Made by a program: the position numbers and the translations under genes. DNA of 13,892 nucleotides from Spirochaetaceae bacterium (lineage in GTDB: Bacteria > Spirochaetota > Spirochaetia > Treponematales > Breznakiellaceae): positions 1 to 13,892 of the forward strand of contig JAIRSS010000027.1 of assembly GCA_031255315.1 (NCBI GenBank). The letters are read 5' to 3'. The notes under the pieces were generated by a model. The model was not told the DNA's origin and did no database searches. It worked only from the letters and a program-made list of their open reading frames with translations. Each line of letters opens with the position of its first letter. Position 1 is the stretch's first letter. Below, piece by piece: positions 1 to 7,365 of this stretch.

Positions 1-1430
1 AGGGCGTCCCGGTACTGGAAGGCCTTGTTTTTCGACACCGGTTTTCCCCCGGCGTCAAAACCGTACCGGGCCTTTCCCGCCAGGGCCTTTACACGGAGGT
101 TTTCCCCGACGCTCTGGGACAGGTCCGGCGTTCCTTCCTCCAGTTTTTCCGTTTTATTGTTGGAGAACATCACCGACTCGATAAACTGCCCTTCCAGCCG
201 GGGGGAGATCTCGTCGTTTACCGCCAGGCGGACCACCTCCAGGAGCTTTGCGTTGAGTTTTTCCCGCAGCGCGTCCAGATCGCCCTTGCCGGCGATCTTG
301 TTTTCCACCAGGTAGTTTCCGTAGGCCTCAATGGCGTCGGCGTCCTGCCACAGCTTTACCTCCTCGGGGCTCCGGTAACTGGAAGCGTCCGAAGGGGAGT
401 GGCCGGATATGCGGTAGGTCAGGGTGTCCAGGAGCACCGGGCCCTTACCGGCGAGGAGCAGTTCCTTTTTCCGGGAGATCGCCTCCGCAACCGCCAGGGG
501 GTTGTAACCATCCACCCTCTCGGCATGCATATTGTCGGGATTGACCCCGGCGCCCACCCGGGCCATGACGCCGTAACCCATGGTTTCTCCCGAGGTCTGA
601 CCCCCCATGCCGTAGAAATTATCAAAAAAGTTAAAGAGGATCGGCGGCGCTCCCCCGGCATCCCGGGGCCACAGGGTATGGTACTGATCCATGGCGGAAA
701 GCATCATCGCCTCCCAGACCGGTCCGCAGCCCATGGAAGCGTCCCCGATATTGGCGATCACGATCCCCGGCTTTTTGTTGATCCGTTTGTACAGGGCCGA
801 TCCGGCGGCAATATCCGCGGAGCCTCCCACGATAGCGTTATTGGGCATGGACCCAAAGGGGGTAAAGAAGGCGTGCATGGACCCCCCAAGCCCCCGGTTA
901 AACCCCGCTTTCCGGGCGAATATCTCCGCCAGGGTCCCGTAGAGGACAAAGTTTTCCGCCAGGTCCTTTACCCCCTGGTAGGGGATGGTCTCGGCAGCCG
1001 CCAGAGTTTCGCCCCCCAGAAAGCCCCGCATGATTCCCTCAAGTTTTTTCTCGTCAAGCTGCCAGACGGCGGAATAGCACTTGGCCAGGATCTCTCCGTG
1101 GCTCCGATGGCTCCCGAAGATAAAATCGTCCACTGTAAGGTTCACGCACTGCCCCACCGAAGAGGCTTCCTGCCCCATGGAAAGATGAGCCGGCCCCTTG
1201 TGGTTGTACTCGATCCCGTTCCAGGCCCCCTGCGTCTTAAAGGTATTGAGCATGTTCTCGAAGGCCCGGATAGCCGCCATGTCGTACCATATCCGTTTAA
1301 GCCGGTCCGCGCCATACACGCCCGTTTCTTTCTTTATGTCCGGCTTGTATTGATTAACCGGGATGTCCCTGATTTTAAGGACCCCCGCTTTCCGCACATC
1401 GGCGGGATTTACCACGATTGATTTAGGCAT
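1..1430 (-). CDS. Fused 2-oxoacid dehydrogenase E1 (alpha-beta), probably pyruvate dehydrogenase; 3' end outside window
   Basis: Thiamine-diphosphate E1 of a 2-oxoacid dehydrogenase complex, which decarboxylates the oxoacid and passes the acyl group to lipoyl-E2. 476 codons are visible. E1-alpha landmarks occur in order: SHRSHGE (107-113), matching the family's YRxHG cofactor loop; GDASMGCG (229-236), the TPP/Mg motif with Ala for the usual third Gly; FNFFDN (266-271) in place of the usual NN; and the active-site loop [15 protein letters not shown] (339-353). After a linker (about 405-468) the frame continues into KAFQYRDA (469-476), which looks like the start of an E1-beta (family pattern tYReA), so alpha and beta are fused. 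The start is fixed by AAGGAG (1438-1443) seven bases upstream of the ATG. It lies downstream of lpd and pdhC on the same strand after a 214-base spacer. Pyruvate is the likeliest substrate from the E2/E3 context, but acetoin or branched-chain oxoacids cannot be excluded. Confidence 0.93.
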   Translation of the reverse strand, partial: MPKSIVVNPADVRKAGVLKIRDIPVNQYKPDIKKETGVYGADRLKRIWYDMAAIRAFENMLNTFKTQGAWNGIEYNHKGPAHLSMGQEASSVGQCVNLTVDDFIFGSHRSHGEILAKCYSAVWQLDEKKLEGIMRGFLGGETLAAAETIPYQGVKDLAENFVLYGTLAEIFARKAGFNRGLGGSMHAFFTPFGSMPNNAIVGGSADIAAGSALYKRINKKPGIVIANIGDASMGCGPVWEAMMLSAMDQYHTLWPRDAGGAPPILFNFFDNFYGMGGQTSGETMGYGVMARVGAGVNPDNMHAERVDGYNPLAVAEAISRKKELLLAGKGPVLLDTLTYRISGHSPSDASSYRSPEEVKLWQDADAIEAYGNYLVENKIAGKGDLDALREKLNAKLLEVVRLAVNDEISPRLEGQFIESVMFSNNKTEKLEEGTPDLSQSVGENLRVKALAGKARYGFDAGGKPVSKNKAFQYRDA

Positions 1431-1451
1431 TTTGTTTCTCCTTGTAGTTAA

Positions 1452-1486
1452 GCCTGTTCCAAAACTTCAGTTTTGAAACAACCTCA
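1452..1486. repeat. Dispersed intergenic palindrome, copy 1
   Basis: Imperfect inverted repeat with core CCAAAACTTCAGTTTTG. Its reverse complement matches the element at 13650-13684 in 30 of 35 positions, and related copies lie at 7885-7940, 7985-8021 and 8406-8422. It sits just upstream of the E1 ribosome-binding site, in the lpd-E1 spacer. Confidence 0.7.
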
Positions 1487-1520
1487 ATTGGTACTTGATC
1501 TCCATACGGAGACGGGCGCA

Positions 1521-1575
1521 TCGCCGCTGCGCGGCGACCGGGCTATCCGTTCCAATCTTTTGGCTGCGCCAAAAG
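1521..1575. other. Two tandem hairpins in the lpd-E1 spacer
   Basis: Two perfect stem-loops: TCGCCG/CGGCGA around a 5-base loop (1521-1537), and CTTTTGGC/GCCAAAAG around a 3-base loop (1557-1575). Neither has the T-run of an intrinsic terminator. With the palindrome at 1452 and the hairpin at 1621 they fill most of the 214 bases between lpd and E1. They could be a repeat unit or an mRNA processing/stability element; the sequence alone does not decide. Confidence 0.5.
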
Positions 1576-1620
1576 GATTTCCACTTCTATCCCTTGCGCG
1601 TTCCGGATGATTGGGCGAAA

Positions 1621-1639
1621 CCCGGCCCGTGAAGCCGGG
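1621..1639 (-). terminator. GC-rich hairpin immediately after lpd, possible weak terminator or attenuator
   Basis: On the minus strand CCCGGC, a 7-base loop and GCCGGG are followed by TTTCG. It starts six bases beyond the lpd stop codon. The T-run is only three bases, so termination is probably partial. It may lower E1 expression relative to lpd or protect the 3' end of the lpd message. Confidence 0.4.
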
Positions 1640-1644
1640 CCCCC

Positions 1645-3045
1645 CTATAATTCCCATACCGCGTCCCGGATAAGTTCGCATACCGTGGGATGGGGGAAGA
1701 TGAGCTGCTTCACGTCTTCTATCCGCAGTTCCTGTTCGATGAGGGCCGCGCCGCCCCATATAAATTCCGAAGCGTACGCGCCGACGGCGTGGACCCCCAA
1801 AATCCGCCGGGTGCCGGCGCAGGCGATGACCTTAACCGCCCCCTGCCCGGCAAAGGTGTTTTCCGCGGCAAAGCGGCCGGACACCCGCATGGGAAGGGAC
1901 GCCGTAAGGACGGCGGTTCCCCGGGATGCGGCTTCCTGTTCGGTAAGGCCCACTCCGGCGGCTTCGGTAAGGCCGTAAACCGCCCAGGGTACGGCGTTGT
2001 ACCGCATACGATTGGGAACGCCCGGCGCGGACGGGCCGCGGGATTCCCCGGAACCCAGCCGGGCAAGAATGTCCGCCGCCGCAACCTCCGCCATTCGATA
2101 GGCCGAATGGGCAAGCAAACTTCTCCCGGTTATGTCCCCGGCGGCCCAAATTCCGCTGATGTTGGTCCTCATCCGGTCGTCTACGGTTACGCCGCGGGGG
2201 GTATGGTCTACGCCGGCGGCTTCCGCGCCCCAACCGACGAGTACAGGCCGCCGGCCCGCCGCCATGAGTACCAGGTCCGCTTCGATCTGTTCCGCTTTGC
2301 CCTTCCGGGAGTAATGAACCGCCGCGCCGTCTATCTTTTCGACCCTGCATCCCAGTTTGAATGTAACGTTCCTCATGGCCCGGCGGAGCAGCGGCGCCTG
2401 CTCCTTGTCCATGAAGGGGACGATCTCGTCCATCATTTCTATGACCGTAACCTCCGCGCCCAGGGAAGAAAAAAGACCGGCGAATTCCACGCCGATGACC
2501 CCGCCGCCGATGACCGCGAGCCGCCGGGGGACCGACTCTATGGCAAGCAGGCCGGTAGAATCCACCACCTGGGGATTGTCCCGCCCTCCCGGTATGGGAG
2601 GCAGGGCCGGAACCGAACCGGCGCAGATCAGGATGGTCCGGCCTTCATAGTCCCTGTCCGGGGAAACGCGGACTCTTCCCGGCCTGTCCCCGGCGGGGGC
2701 CGCCAGAATTTCTCCCGCGCCGCTGACCGCCTCCACGCCGAAACGTTTCATTTGGGACGCTATGCCTCCCCGCAGTTTTTCCACTACTTCGGCTTTCCAC
2801 TTCTGCATAGCCGCCCAGTCAAAGGACGCTTTTTCCACAAAAACGCCGAATTTTCCGGCTTCCTTCGCATGGACGTACTGCTTCGCCGAATTGAGCAGCG
2901 TCTTGGTGGGGATACAGCCCGCATTAAGGCAGGTCCCTCCCAGGTAACGTTCTTCTATGAGCAGGACCTTTTTCCCCGCGTGCCCCAGCCGTTCCGCCGC
3001 AAGATAGCCGCCCGGCCCGCCGCCTATGATTATCGTATCGTACAT
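1645..3045 (-). CDS. lpd: Dihydrolipoamide dehydrogenase (E3)
   Basis: FAD flavoprotein that reoxidises dihydrolipoyl-E2 with NAD+, the E3 of the complex encoded here. 466 residues, the usual family length. It shows the N-terminal FAD Rossmann motif IIIGGGPGGYLAAERL, the redox disulfide GGTCLNAGC (C39 and C44), the NAD-binding motif VIGGGVIGVEFAGLFSSLG, the second FAD motif IWAAGDITG, and the C-terminal catalytic HPTVCE; the first His of the usual HxHPT is Phe here. I chose the ATG at 3045 because GGAGG lies five bases upstream. An in-frame ATG at 3057 would add MEAV but sits inside that SD region and has only GAAGG ten bases upstream. The pdhC stop is 18 bases upstream, so the two are co-transcribed. 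Confidence 0.96.
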   Translation of the reverse strand: MYDTIIIGGGPGGYLAAERLGHAGKKVLLIEERYLGGTCLNAGCIPTKTLLNSAKQYVHAKEAGKFGVFVEKASFDWAAMQKWKAEVVEKLRGGIASQMKRFGVEAVSGAGEILAAPAGDRPGRVRVSPDRDYEGRTILICAGSVPALPPIPGGRDNPQVVDSTGLLAIESVPRRLAVIGGGVIGVEFAGLFSSLGAEVTVIEMMDEIVPFMDKEQAPLLRRAMRNVTFKLGCRVEKIDGAAVHYSRKGKAEQIEADLVLMAAGRRPVLVGWGAEAAGVDHTPRGVTVDDRMRTNISGIWAAGDITGRSLLAHSAYRMAEVAAADILARLGSGESRGPSAPGVPNRMRYNAVPWAVYGLTEAAGVGLTEQEAASRGTAVLTASLPMRVSGRFAAENTFAGQGAVKVIACAGTRRILGVHAVGAYASEFIWGGAALIEQELRIEDVKQLIFPHPTVCELIRDAVWEL

Positions 3046-3063
3046 TACCGCCTCCATTGGATT

Positions 3064-4482
3064 TCAACCTTCCGCCAGAAGAAGGTCTATATCAGCAACC
3101 GCCAGGCCCAGGGCCTTGAGGAACCGGGCCGCCGGCGCGCCGTCCACCACCTGATGATTGATAGTCAGGCTGAATCCTATACGGGGTTCAAAGCTGATCC
3201 CGCAGCAATCCGCGTCCCCGTTGTCCGCCGCCCCGGGGACCGGCTGCATCTCTATGGCGCAGACGCCGAGTATGCCCACTTCCGGCGCGTTGAGTACGGG
3301 GGTAAAGCCCGTTACCCCAAGGCTCCCCAGGTTCGTCACGGTGAAAGTAGACCCGGTGAGTTCTTCGGGCTTTACGCCGCCGTTCTGACAGGCGGACGCA
3401 AGGCGTTTCGCCTCCGCCGAAATTTGCGGCAGACTGAGGAGGTCCGCGTTCCTGATGACCGGCACCATGAGCCCCCGGGGCGTATCCACCGCCACTCCCA
3501 AATGCACCCGCTCAAAGGTTCGCAGGATGTCTCCGGTTTTGTGGGCGTTCATGAAGGGGAACCGGGGAAGCATACGGGAAACCGCGAAAAGAATGAGGTC
3601 GTTGACCGTAACGCGGGACAGCGCCGGTTCTCCTCCGGTCCCGGCATAGGCGGGGCCGGCCTTCATCCGGGTCCGCAGTTCCTGCATTCGCCGGGCTGAA
3701 GCGCCGGCGTTCAAGGTGAACTGGGCGCTTTCCGCCAGGGAAGCGTACATACGGTCGGCGATGATCTTGCGTATCCCCGTGATCGGGGTTTCGGTAACCG
3801 CCCCGCCTCCCCGGTCCGCCGCGGGAGGGACGCCCGCCGGAATCTCCGCCTGAACGGGAGCCGCGCCGCGGGCTGCAAGATCGCCCGCCGTGATCCGGCC
3901 TCCCAGCCCGGACCTCTGAGCGCCTGAAACCGTTCCGCCCCCCGCGGCCAAGTCAGCCCGGGCCGCCGCCGTCAGGAGCGGGCGGTTCTCCAAAGCCGCC
4001 GCCGCGTCACGCTCTATGACGCGGCCCCCCGGCCCCGTACCGGTAAGCCCCGCCAGGGACAGCCCCTCTTTCGCGGCGAGGTTCCGCGCTCTGGGCGACG
4101 CCGGGACGCGCCCACCCGCCGCCTGAACGGATGCCGCCGCGCCGCCGCCCTCCGCAACAGCCGGGACCGGCGGACCTCCGGGGCCTGGTGAAACCGCCCC
4201 GCCTCCCGTTCCATCCGGCCCCAGGACCGCCGCCCAATCCTCTCCGGGCCGGCCTATTACCGCGATAGGCTTAAGTACCGGAACGTCTTCTCCCGCGGGG
4301 TAGAGCAGCTTCAGAACCTGCCCCGTTTCCCCGGCGGGAACTTCAAAAGTGGCTTTATCGGTCTCCACCACACAGACAACGGAATCGGCGCGTACCTCGT
4401 CTCCTTCCGCCGCCTTCCATTCGTTAATAACACAGGATTCCACCGTGTTCCCCTGCCGGGGCATAATCAGCACATACGCCAT
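3064..4482 (-). CDS. pdhC: Dihydrolipoamide acyltransferase (E2), likely acetyltransferase of pyruvate dehydrogenase
   Basis: Core E2 that carries the acyl group on lipoate and transfers it to CoA. 472 residues. The N-terminal lipoyl domain (about 1-78) has ETDKA with the lipoylated K43. A Gly/Ala/Pro-rich linker (about 90-126) is followed by a peripheral-subunit-binding domain (127-160; SPRARNLA and GTGPGGRV). A second, weaker copy follows (168-205; LLTAAARADLA and SGLGGRITAGDL). After another linker comes the catalytic acyltransferase domain (about 231-472), with INHQVVDGAPAARFL holding H443 and D447. I start at ATG 4482, with GAGG six bases upstream and the typical MAYVLIMPRQG beginning; an upstream in-frame ATG at 4500 lies inside a palindrome. 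It lies 65 bases below the DeoR gene and 18 bases above lpd. Confidence 0.96.
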   Translation of the reverse strand: MAYVLIMPRQGNTVESCVINEWKAAEGDEVRADSVVCVVETDKATFEVPAGETGQVLKLLYPAGEDVPVLKPIAVIGRPGEDWAAVLGPDGTGGGAVSPGPGGPPVPAVAEGGGAAASVQAAGGRVPASPRARNLAAKEGLSLAGLTGTGPGGRVIERDAAAALENRPLLTAAARADLAAGGGTVSGAQRSGLGGRITAGDLAARGAAPVQAEIPAGVPPAADRGGGAVTETPITGIRKIIADRMYASLAESAQFTLNAGASARRMQELRTRMKAGPAYAGTGGEPALSRVTVNDLILFAVSRMLPRFPFMNAHKTGDILRTFERVHLGVAVDTPRGLMVPVIRNADLLSLPQISAEAKRLASACQNGGVKPEELTGSTFTVTNLGSLGVTGFTPVLNAPEVGILGVCAIEMQPVPGAADNGDADCCGISFEPRIGFSLTINHQVVDGAPAARFLKALGLAVADIDLLLAEG

Positions 4483-4493
4483 ATCGTACCTCA

Positions 4494-4527
4494 CTATCAT
4501 TGATAGAAACCTGAATACGCGATTCAG
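4494..4527. promoter_or_regulatory. Two adjacent palindromes upstream of pdhC, candidate operators
   Basis: In the 65-base gap between the DeoR gene and pdhC lie a perfect 13-mer CTATCATTGATAG (4494-4506) and CTGAAT-ACGCG-ATTCAG (4511-4527). The first ends three bases before the GAGG ribosome-binding site of pdhC on the minus strand. Position beside a DeoR-family gene makes an operator role plausible. No clear -35/-10 pair was found here, so pdhC may be partly read through from the repressor promoter. Confidence 0.45.
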
Positions 4528-4547
4528 ACTTCTCTATACTATTCAAA

Positions 4548-5324
4548 CTACCGTTTGTCCCCGCCGCCGGGCGGACGCTCCACCATGATTCCCGCGTCCC
4601 GCAGGCGCCGGAACGCGCCGTCTTCCAGGTTCGCGTCGGTGATGATGAGATTCACAGCCTGAAGGGGGAGAACCCCGGAAAAGCCTATGCGCCCGTATTT
4701 ACTGGAATCCGCCGCCAGAACCGTGGTTTCCGCGTGGGCTTTCATGGCCTTGACGATTTCCGCCCCTTCCATAAGGTGGGTGGTCATGCCCCGTTCCAAG
4801 GTAAAGCCGTCGGTGCCCACAAAGGCCAGTCGCACGTTAAGGCGGTTTATGGTCTCCAGGGCTATGGGGCCCACCAGGGATTCTGTGGGACGGCGGAATT
4901 CGCCCCCGGTCATGGTGATCTGCAAGAGGGGGTTCATCCGGGCGTAGGCAAAAACGAGGGTGGAGTTCGTTACGATGTGAACGTCCTTTTTCCCTGTGAG
5001 ATACCGGGCGATCAGGGCGGTGGTGGTTCCGGCTTCTATCATGATCACGTCCCCGTCCCGAACCAGGTCCGCGGCCCGCCGGGCGATAGCGTTCTTTTCG
5101 TCCGGGAACTTCCTTTGGCGCTCCAGGATGTCCCGGTGCATGGCCGCCGCCGCGCCCCCCCGGGTCCGGTTCAGCCAGCCTTTCTCCTCCAGGGTCCGCA
5201 GGCCGGCTCTGATGGTTACTTCCGACAACCCCAGGTCCCGCGCCAGGTCCTGTACCGCCACGGAACCTTTCTCCGCAAGCCGGTCAAGAATGATCCGTTC
5301 CCTTTCGTTAAGCTCACCAGTCAC
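4548..5324 (-). CDS. DeoR/GlpR-family transcriptional repressor
   Basis: 258 residues, the normal family length. The N-terminal winged helix (about 5-60) contains LARDLGLSEVTIRAGLRTLE and ends in the family's RTRGGA (54-59); the usual RRDL is RAGL here. The C-terminal sugar-phosphate-binding domain shows EAGTTTALIA (97-106), VTNSTLVFA (118-126), GGEFRRPTESLVGP (140-153), VGTDGF (169-174) and ADSSKYGR (205-212). The start is GTG with AAGGGG a short distance upstream. Known family members respond to phosphorylated sugars or related metabolites. Its place just ahead of pdhC suggests it couples dehydrogenase expression to a glycolytic metabolite, which is inference. Confidence 0.92.
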   Translation of the reverse strand: MTGELNERERIILDRLAEKGSVAVQDLARDLGLSEVTIRAGLRTLEEKGWLNRTRGGAAAAMHRDILERQRKFPDEKNAIARRAADLVRDGDVIMIEAGTTTALIARYLTGKKDVHIVTNSTLVFAYARMNPLLQITMTGGEFRRPTESLVGPIALETINRLNVRLAFVGTDGFTLERGMTTHLMEGAEIVKAMKAHAETTVLAADSSKYGRIGFSGVLPLQAVNLIITDANLEDGAFRRLRDAGIMVERPPGGGDKR

Positions 5325-5359
5325 GCACGTTTCCCCTTCGGAAATCTTTCATTTCGGTT

Positions 5360-5391
5360 ATGATATTATATCATTTTTTTGAAAACCACAA
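5360..5391 (-). promoter_or_regulatory. Candidate promoter of the DeoR gene overlapped by a perfect palindrome
   Basis: ATGATAT-T-ATATCAT (5360-5374) is a perfect palindrome. Read on the minus strand it contains TATAAT (5365-5370). A weak -35 TTGTGG (5386-5391) lies 15 bases upstream of it. An operator on top of the -10 box of a repressor gene is the usual arrangement for autorepression. The box is about 40 bases upstream of the GTG start. Confidence 0.5.
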
Positions 5392-5399
5392 GAGATCGC

Positions 5400-5707
5400 A
5401 TCAGGACGCGAATATACCGGACTTTCTGGACGTACAAGCGGATTATCGAATAGGCCGGTTACGCAGGGGTGAACCCCCGCACGCCGCGTTCCGCGTCTCG
5501 CGACAATCTGTCTACAAAGCAGGGCAGGGGGGAGGGGAAGCCTTACACTGTCAAGAAGTTAAGGGACAGGGACGGCGGCGGCTTGTTCCCATTCCGCCTC
5601 CCTCTCAACAGTTCGACTTGTGGTTGTGGTGAAAACGCGGCTTTTTTAGGTATCCTTTCCGTGCTTTTAAGCCGAAACGCCGCCGCCCGTATTTTCACGC
5701 CTTTGGG
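5400..5707. other. Intergenic stretch with no recognised gene
   Basis: Both strands show only short open frames with no family I recognise. It lies immediately upstream of the IS3 transposase remnant, on the side where the rest of an IS3 element would be expected, but I could not find the catalytic DDE segments or OrfA in any frame. It may be eroded insertion-sequence DNA. Confidence 0.3.
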
Positions 5708-5851
5708 TGTGCCAAATCATGTTTCAAGACGCTGAAGAGGGAACTGGAAACGGTGGGCGGCAAGCACACTGCGGGGGAGGTAAGGAACTCGGCGTTTATG
5801 TCTTTTGAGGCGTATTACAACCGGATTCGTCGGACTTCTTCCGCCGGGTTC
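5708..5851 (+). pseudogene. Remnant of an IS3-family transposase (OrfB C-terminus)
   Basis: About 48 codons read CAKSCFKTLKRELE, then GKHTAGEVRNSAFMSFEAYYN and RIRRTSSAGF. This is the characteristic end of the IS3-family rve integrase domain (family pattern SFFKTLKxEL, then IexYYNRxRxHSaLGY). The last catalytic Glu region and the HSALGY tail are degraded (TSSAGF), there is no start codon or upstream catalytic domain, and the frame runs on into unrelated sequence. It ends 12 bases from the convergent stop of the membrane protein at 5863, so an old insertion landed just behind that gene and decayed. Confidence 0.75.
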
Positions 5852-5862
5852 AAATTCCACGT

Positions 5863-7365
5863 TTACTCTGTTCCGCTGTCGAACACGATTCTCCCCAGAT
5901 CCGACGCTCCCGGGGAAATTCCTGCGCGGTATTTCACCAGGGCGGCTTTTTCCCGGTTCAACTCCCCAAAGGAGTAAACCGGCTTTCCCGTTTCGTCCAG
6001 AGAGACATCGGGGTTGGCATACGCGCCGAATTCTTTGATGATCCGGTCCTGGGCGGCGGCAAGGTTTCGGGGTTGGCATTCTTTGGCCTGCGGAATGATT
6101 TCCTGGGGTTTAACCGCGAGAGGAAGGTCCCAGATACGGCTGTACCCGCTTTTTCTAAAATTTTCCAGCGTAATATCTTCATTATTCCGCTTATTCTGAA
6201 CAAAACGGAGGCCGGGGATGAGCCAGAAAAGCAGTGAAAAGATCAGGGGGATCACGCCAAGAACGAAGACAATAAATGGAAGGGGATTAACAATAATCGA
6301 GGAAAGGAGCACGTAAAGAACGCCGTACAGATAGGAACTGGCGTTGAAATCCGCCTGGGTCAGGATAGCGCCGGTGTTCAGAGCGTTATAAAGGAAGTAT
6401 GATCCGAAGACAAGATTTACCCCGTTGATCAGGCTGAACCAGACGTTCATTTTCTTTTTATTCGCCGAAAACGACTTAAGCCGTTTGATAGGACCGGATA
6501 ATCCCGGGAAGGAACGGTTTTGAGTATCCGCCCTCAGGAGCAGGCTGTCAAAGCGATAAACCACGGTTCCGTCTTCGGTGGCTTCGGGAAGCCCCCCAAA
6601 TTCAGCGCAGTAGGCGGTGATCCGTTCTTCCGCCATATCCGGCGGAAGCCCCGTCAGGGACATCAGCTCGGGCACGGAGATAACTCCCCGGTTAGCCTGA
6701 ATATAGGCGATCACCGCCTGTTTTTCCCTGGCCGGCCAATCCGCGTTAGGGTCTCCATCACCAAAAACGAAAGAAAAAATCGCTTTGTGCAGAGGACGGC
6801 TCTTGGGACGGGCAGGCGAGGCGGAGTTCCATCCACGGGAGTAGGAGTTTGCAGGTTTAAAAAGTTCTGAATAGAACCAAATATGAATTATCAAATTAAA
6901 GACCCTGGAGGCCAGATAAAGTCCGCCTATCCCCTCCCCCCCCCGGCGGGAAGAACGATTATCCGAGTTGGAACTTGCCGCCATAGATAACATGAGAGCC
7001 GCCAAGGCGATAAGCATAAAGAAGACAAAATACCCTACCAGCATCAGCATGATCCATACCTTGAAGACCCAGGAAGCGGCGATTTTAATCCCCTTTTGTA
7101 TTTTTTCCGCAACTCGCCGCAACCCTGCCCTGAATCCGCGATATTTGCTTACAAAACCGCGGGGGAACGAGTACAGGATTTCTCCTGATTCGGTTACTTC
7201 CAGGCGGGCGGAATACTCATCTGCCGCAATAGGAACCAGTTCCTGGACAGTTCGGAGAGGGAGGGCGGTTTTGGCGATAATATCCGCTATAGTCGCCCCG
7301 TTTCGCCGCCTGCGAAACGCATCGGTAACTTTTTGATATGCTTCCCGATCACGTACCTGTTTCAT
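5863..7365 (-). CDS. Membrane protein with three winged-helix-like modules, coupled to an Rrf2 regulator
   Basis: About 500 residues; I cannot assign a named family with confidence. Positions count from a TTG at 7368, three bases above the preferred ATG. A soluble module (about 10-70) ends EVTESGEILYSFPR. A hydrophobic hairpin (about 100-130) and a short segment (about 153-169) follow. A second module (about 212-276) begins FGDGDPNADWP and ends EATEDGTVVYRFDS. Three membrane segments follow (about 309-330, 345-365, 366-388). A third module (about 415-475) ends SLDETGKPVYSFGE. The shared pattern is a helix-turn-helix-like stretch followed by E-(D/S)-G-x-(V/I)-x-Y-x-F, as in a wing. The ATG at 7365 overlaps the Rrf2 stop (TGATG) and AGGAG (7376-7380) lies ten bases upstream. 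Such coupling implies a common job with the iron-sulfur regulator. I recall similar FGDGxPN proteins in cyanobacteria, unverified. Confidence 0.85.
   Translation of the reverse strand: MKQVRDREAYQKVTDAFRRRRNGATIADIIAKTALPLRTVQELVPIAADEYSARLEVTESGEILYSFPRGFVSKYRGFRAGLRRVAEKIQKGIKIAASWVFKVWIMLMLVGYFVFFMLIALAALMLSMAASSNSDNRSSRRGGEGIGGLYLASRVFNLIIHIWFYSELFKPANSYSRGWNSASPARPKSRPLHKAIFSFVFGDGDPNADWPAREKQAVIAYIQANRGVISVPELMSLTGLPPDMAEERITAYCAEFGGLPEATEDGTVVYRFDSLLLRADTQNRSFPGLSGPIKRLKSFSANKKKMNVWFSLINGVNLVFGSYFLYNALNTGAILTQADFNASSYLYGVLYVLLSSIIVNPLPFIVFVLGVIPLIFSLLFWLIPGLRFVQNKRNNEDITLENFRKSGYSRIWDLPLAVKPQEIIPQAKECQPRNLAAAQDRIIKEFGAYANPDVSLDETGKPVYSFGELNREKAALVKYRAGISPGASDLGRIVFDSGTE

Noticed and set aside
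399..1421. Plus-strand open frame of 340 codons opposite the E1 gene
   Set aside because: The minus strand encodes a clear E1-alpha with ordered motifs; the plus frame has low-complexity composition and no family.
1690..3699. Plus-strand open frame of 669 codons antisense to lpd and pdhC
   Set aside because: It lies opposite two unmistakable enzyme genes; GC-rich third positions keep the opposite frame open. The product is rich in Arg, Gly and Pro and matches no family.
5530..5640. Stretch translating to KKLRDRDGGGLF, briefly resembling the N-terminal arm of a phage integrase
   Set aside because: The similarity covers only about a dozen residues and the frame carries no catalytic domain.
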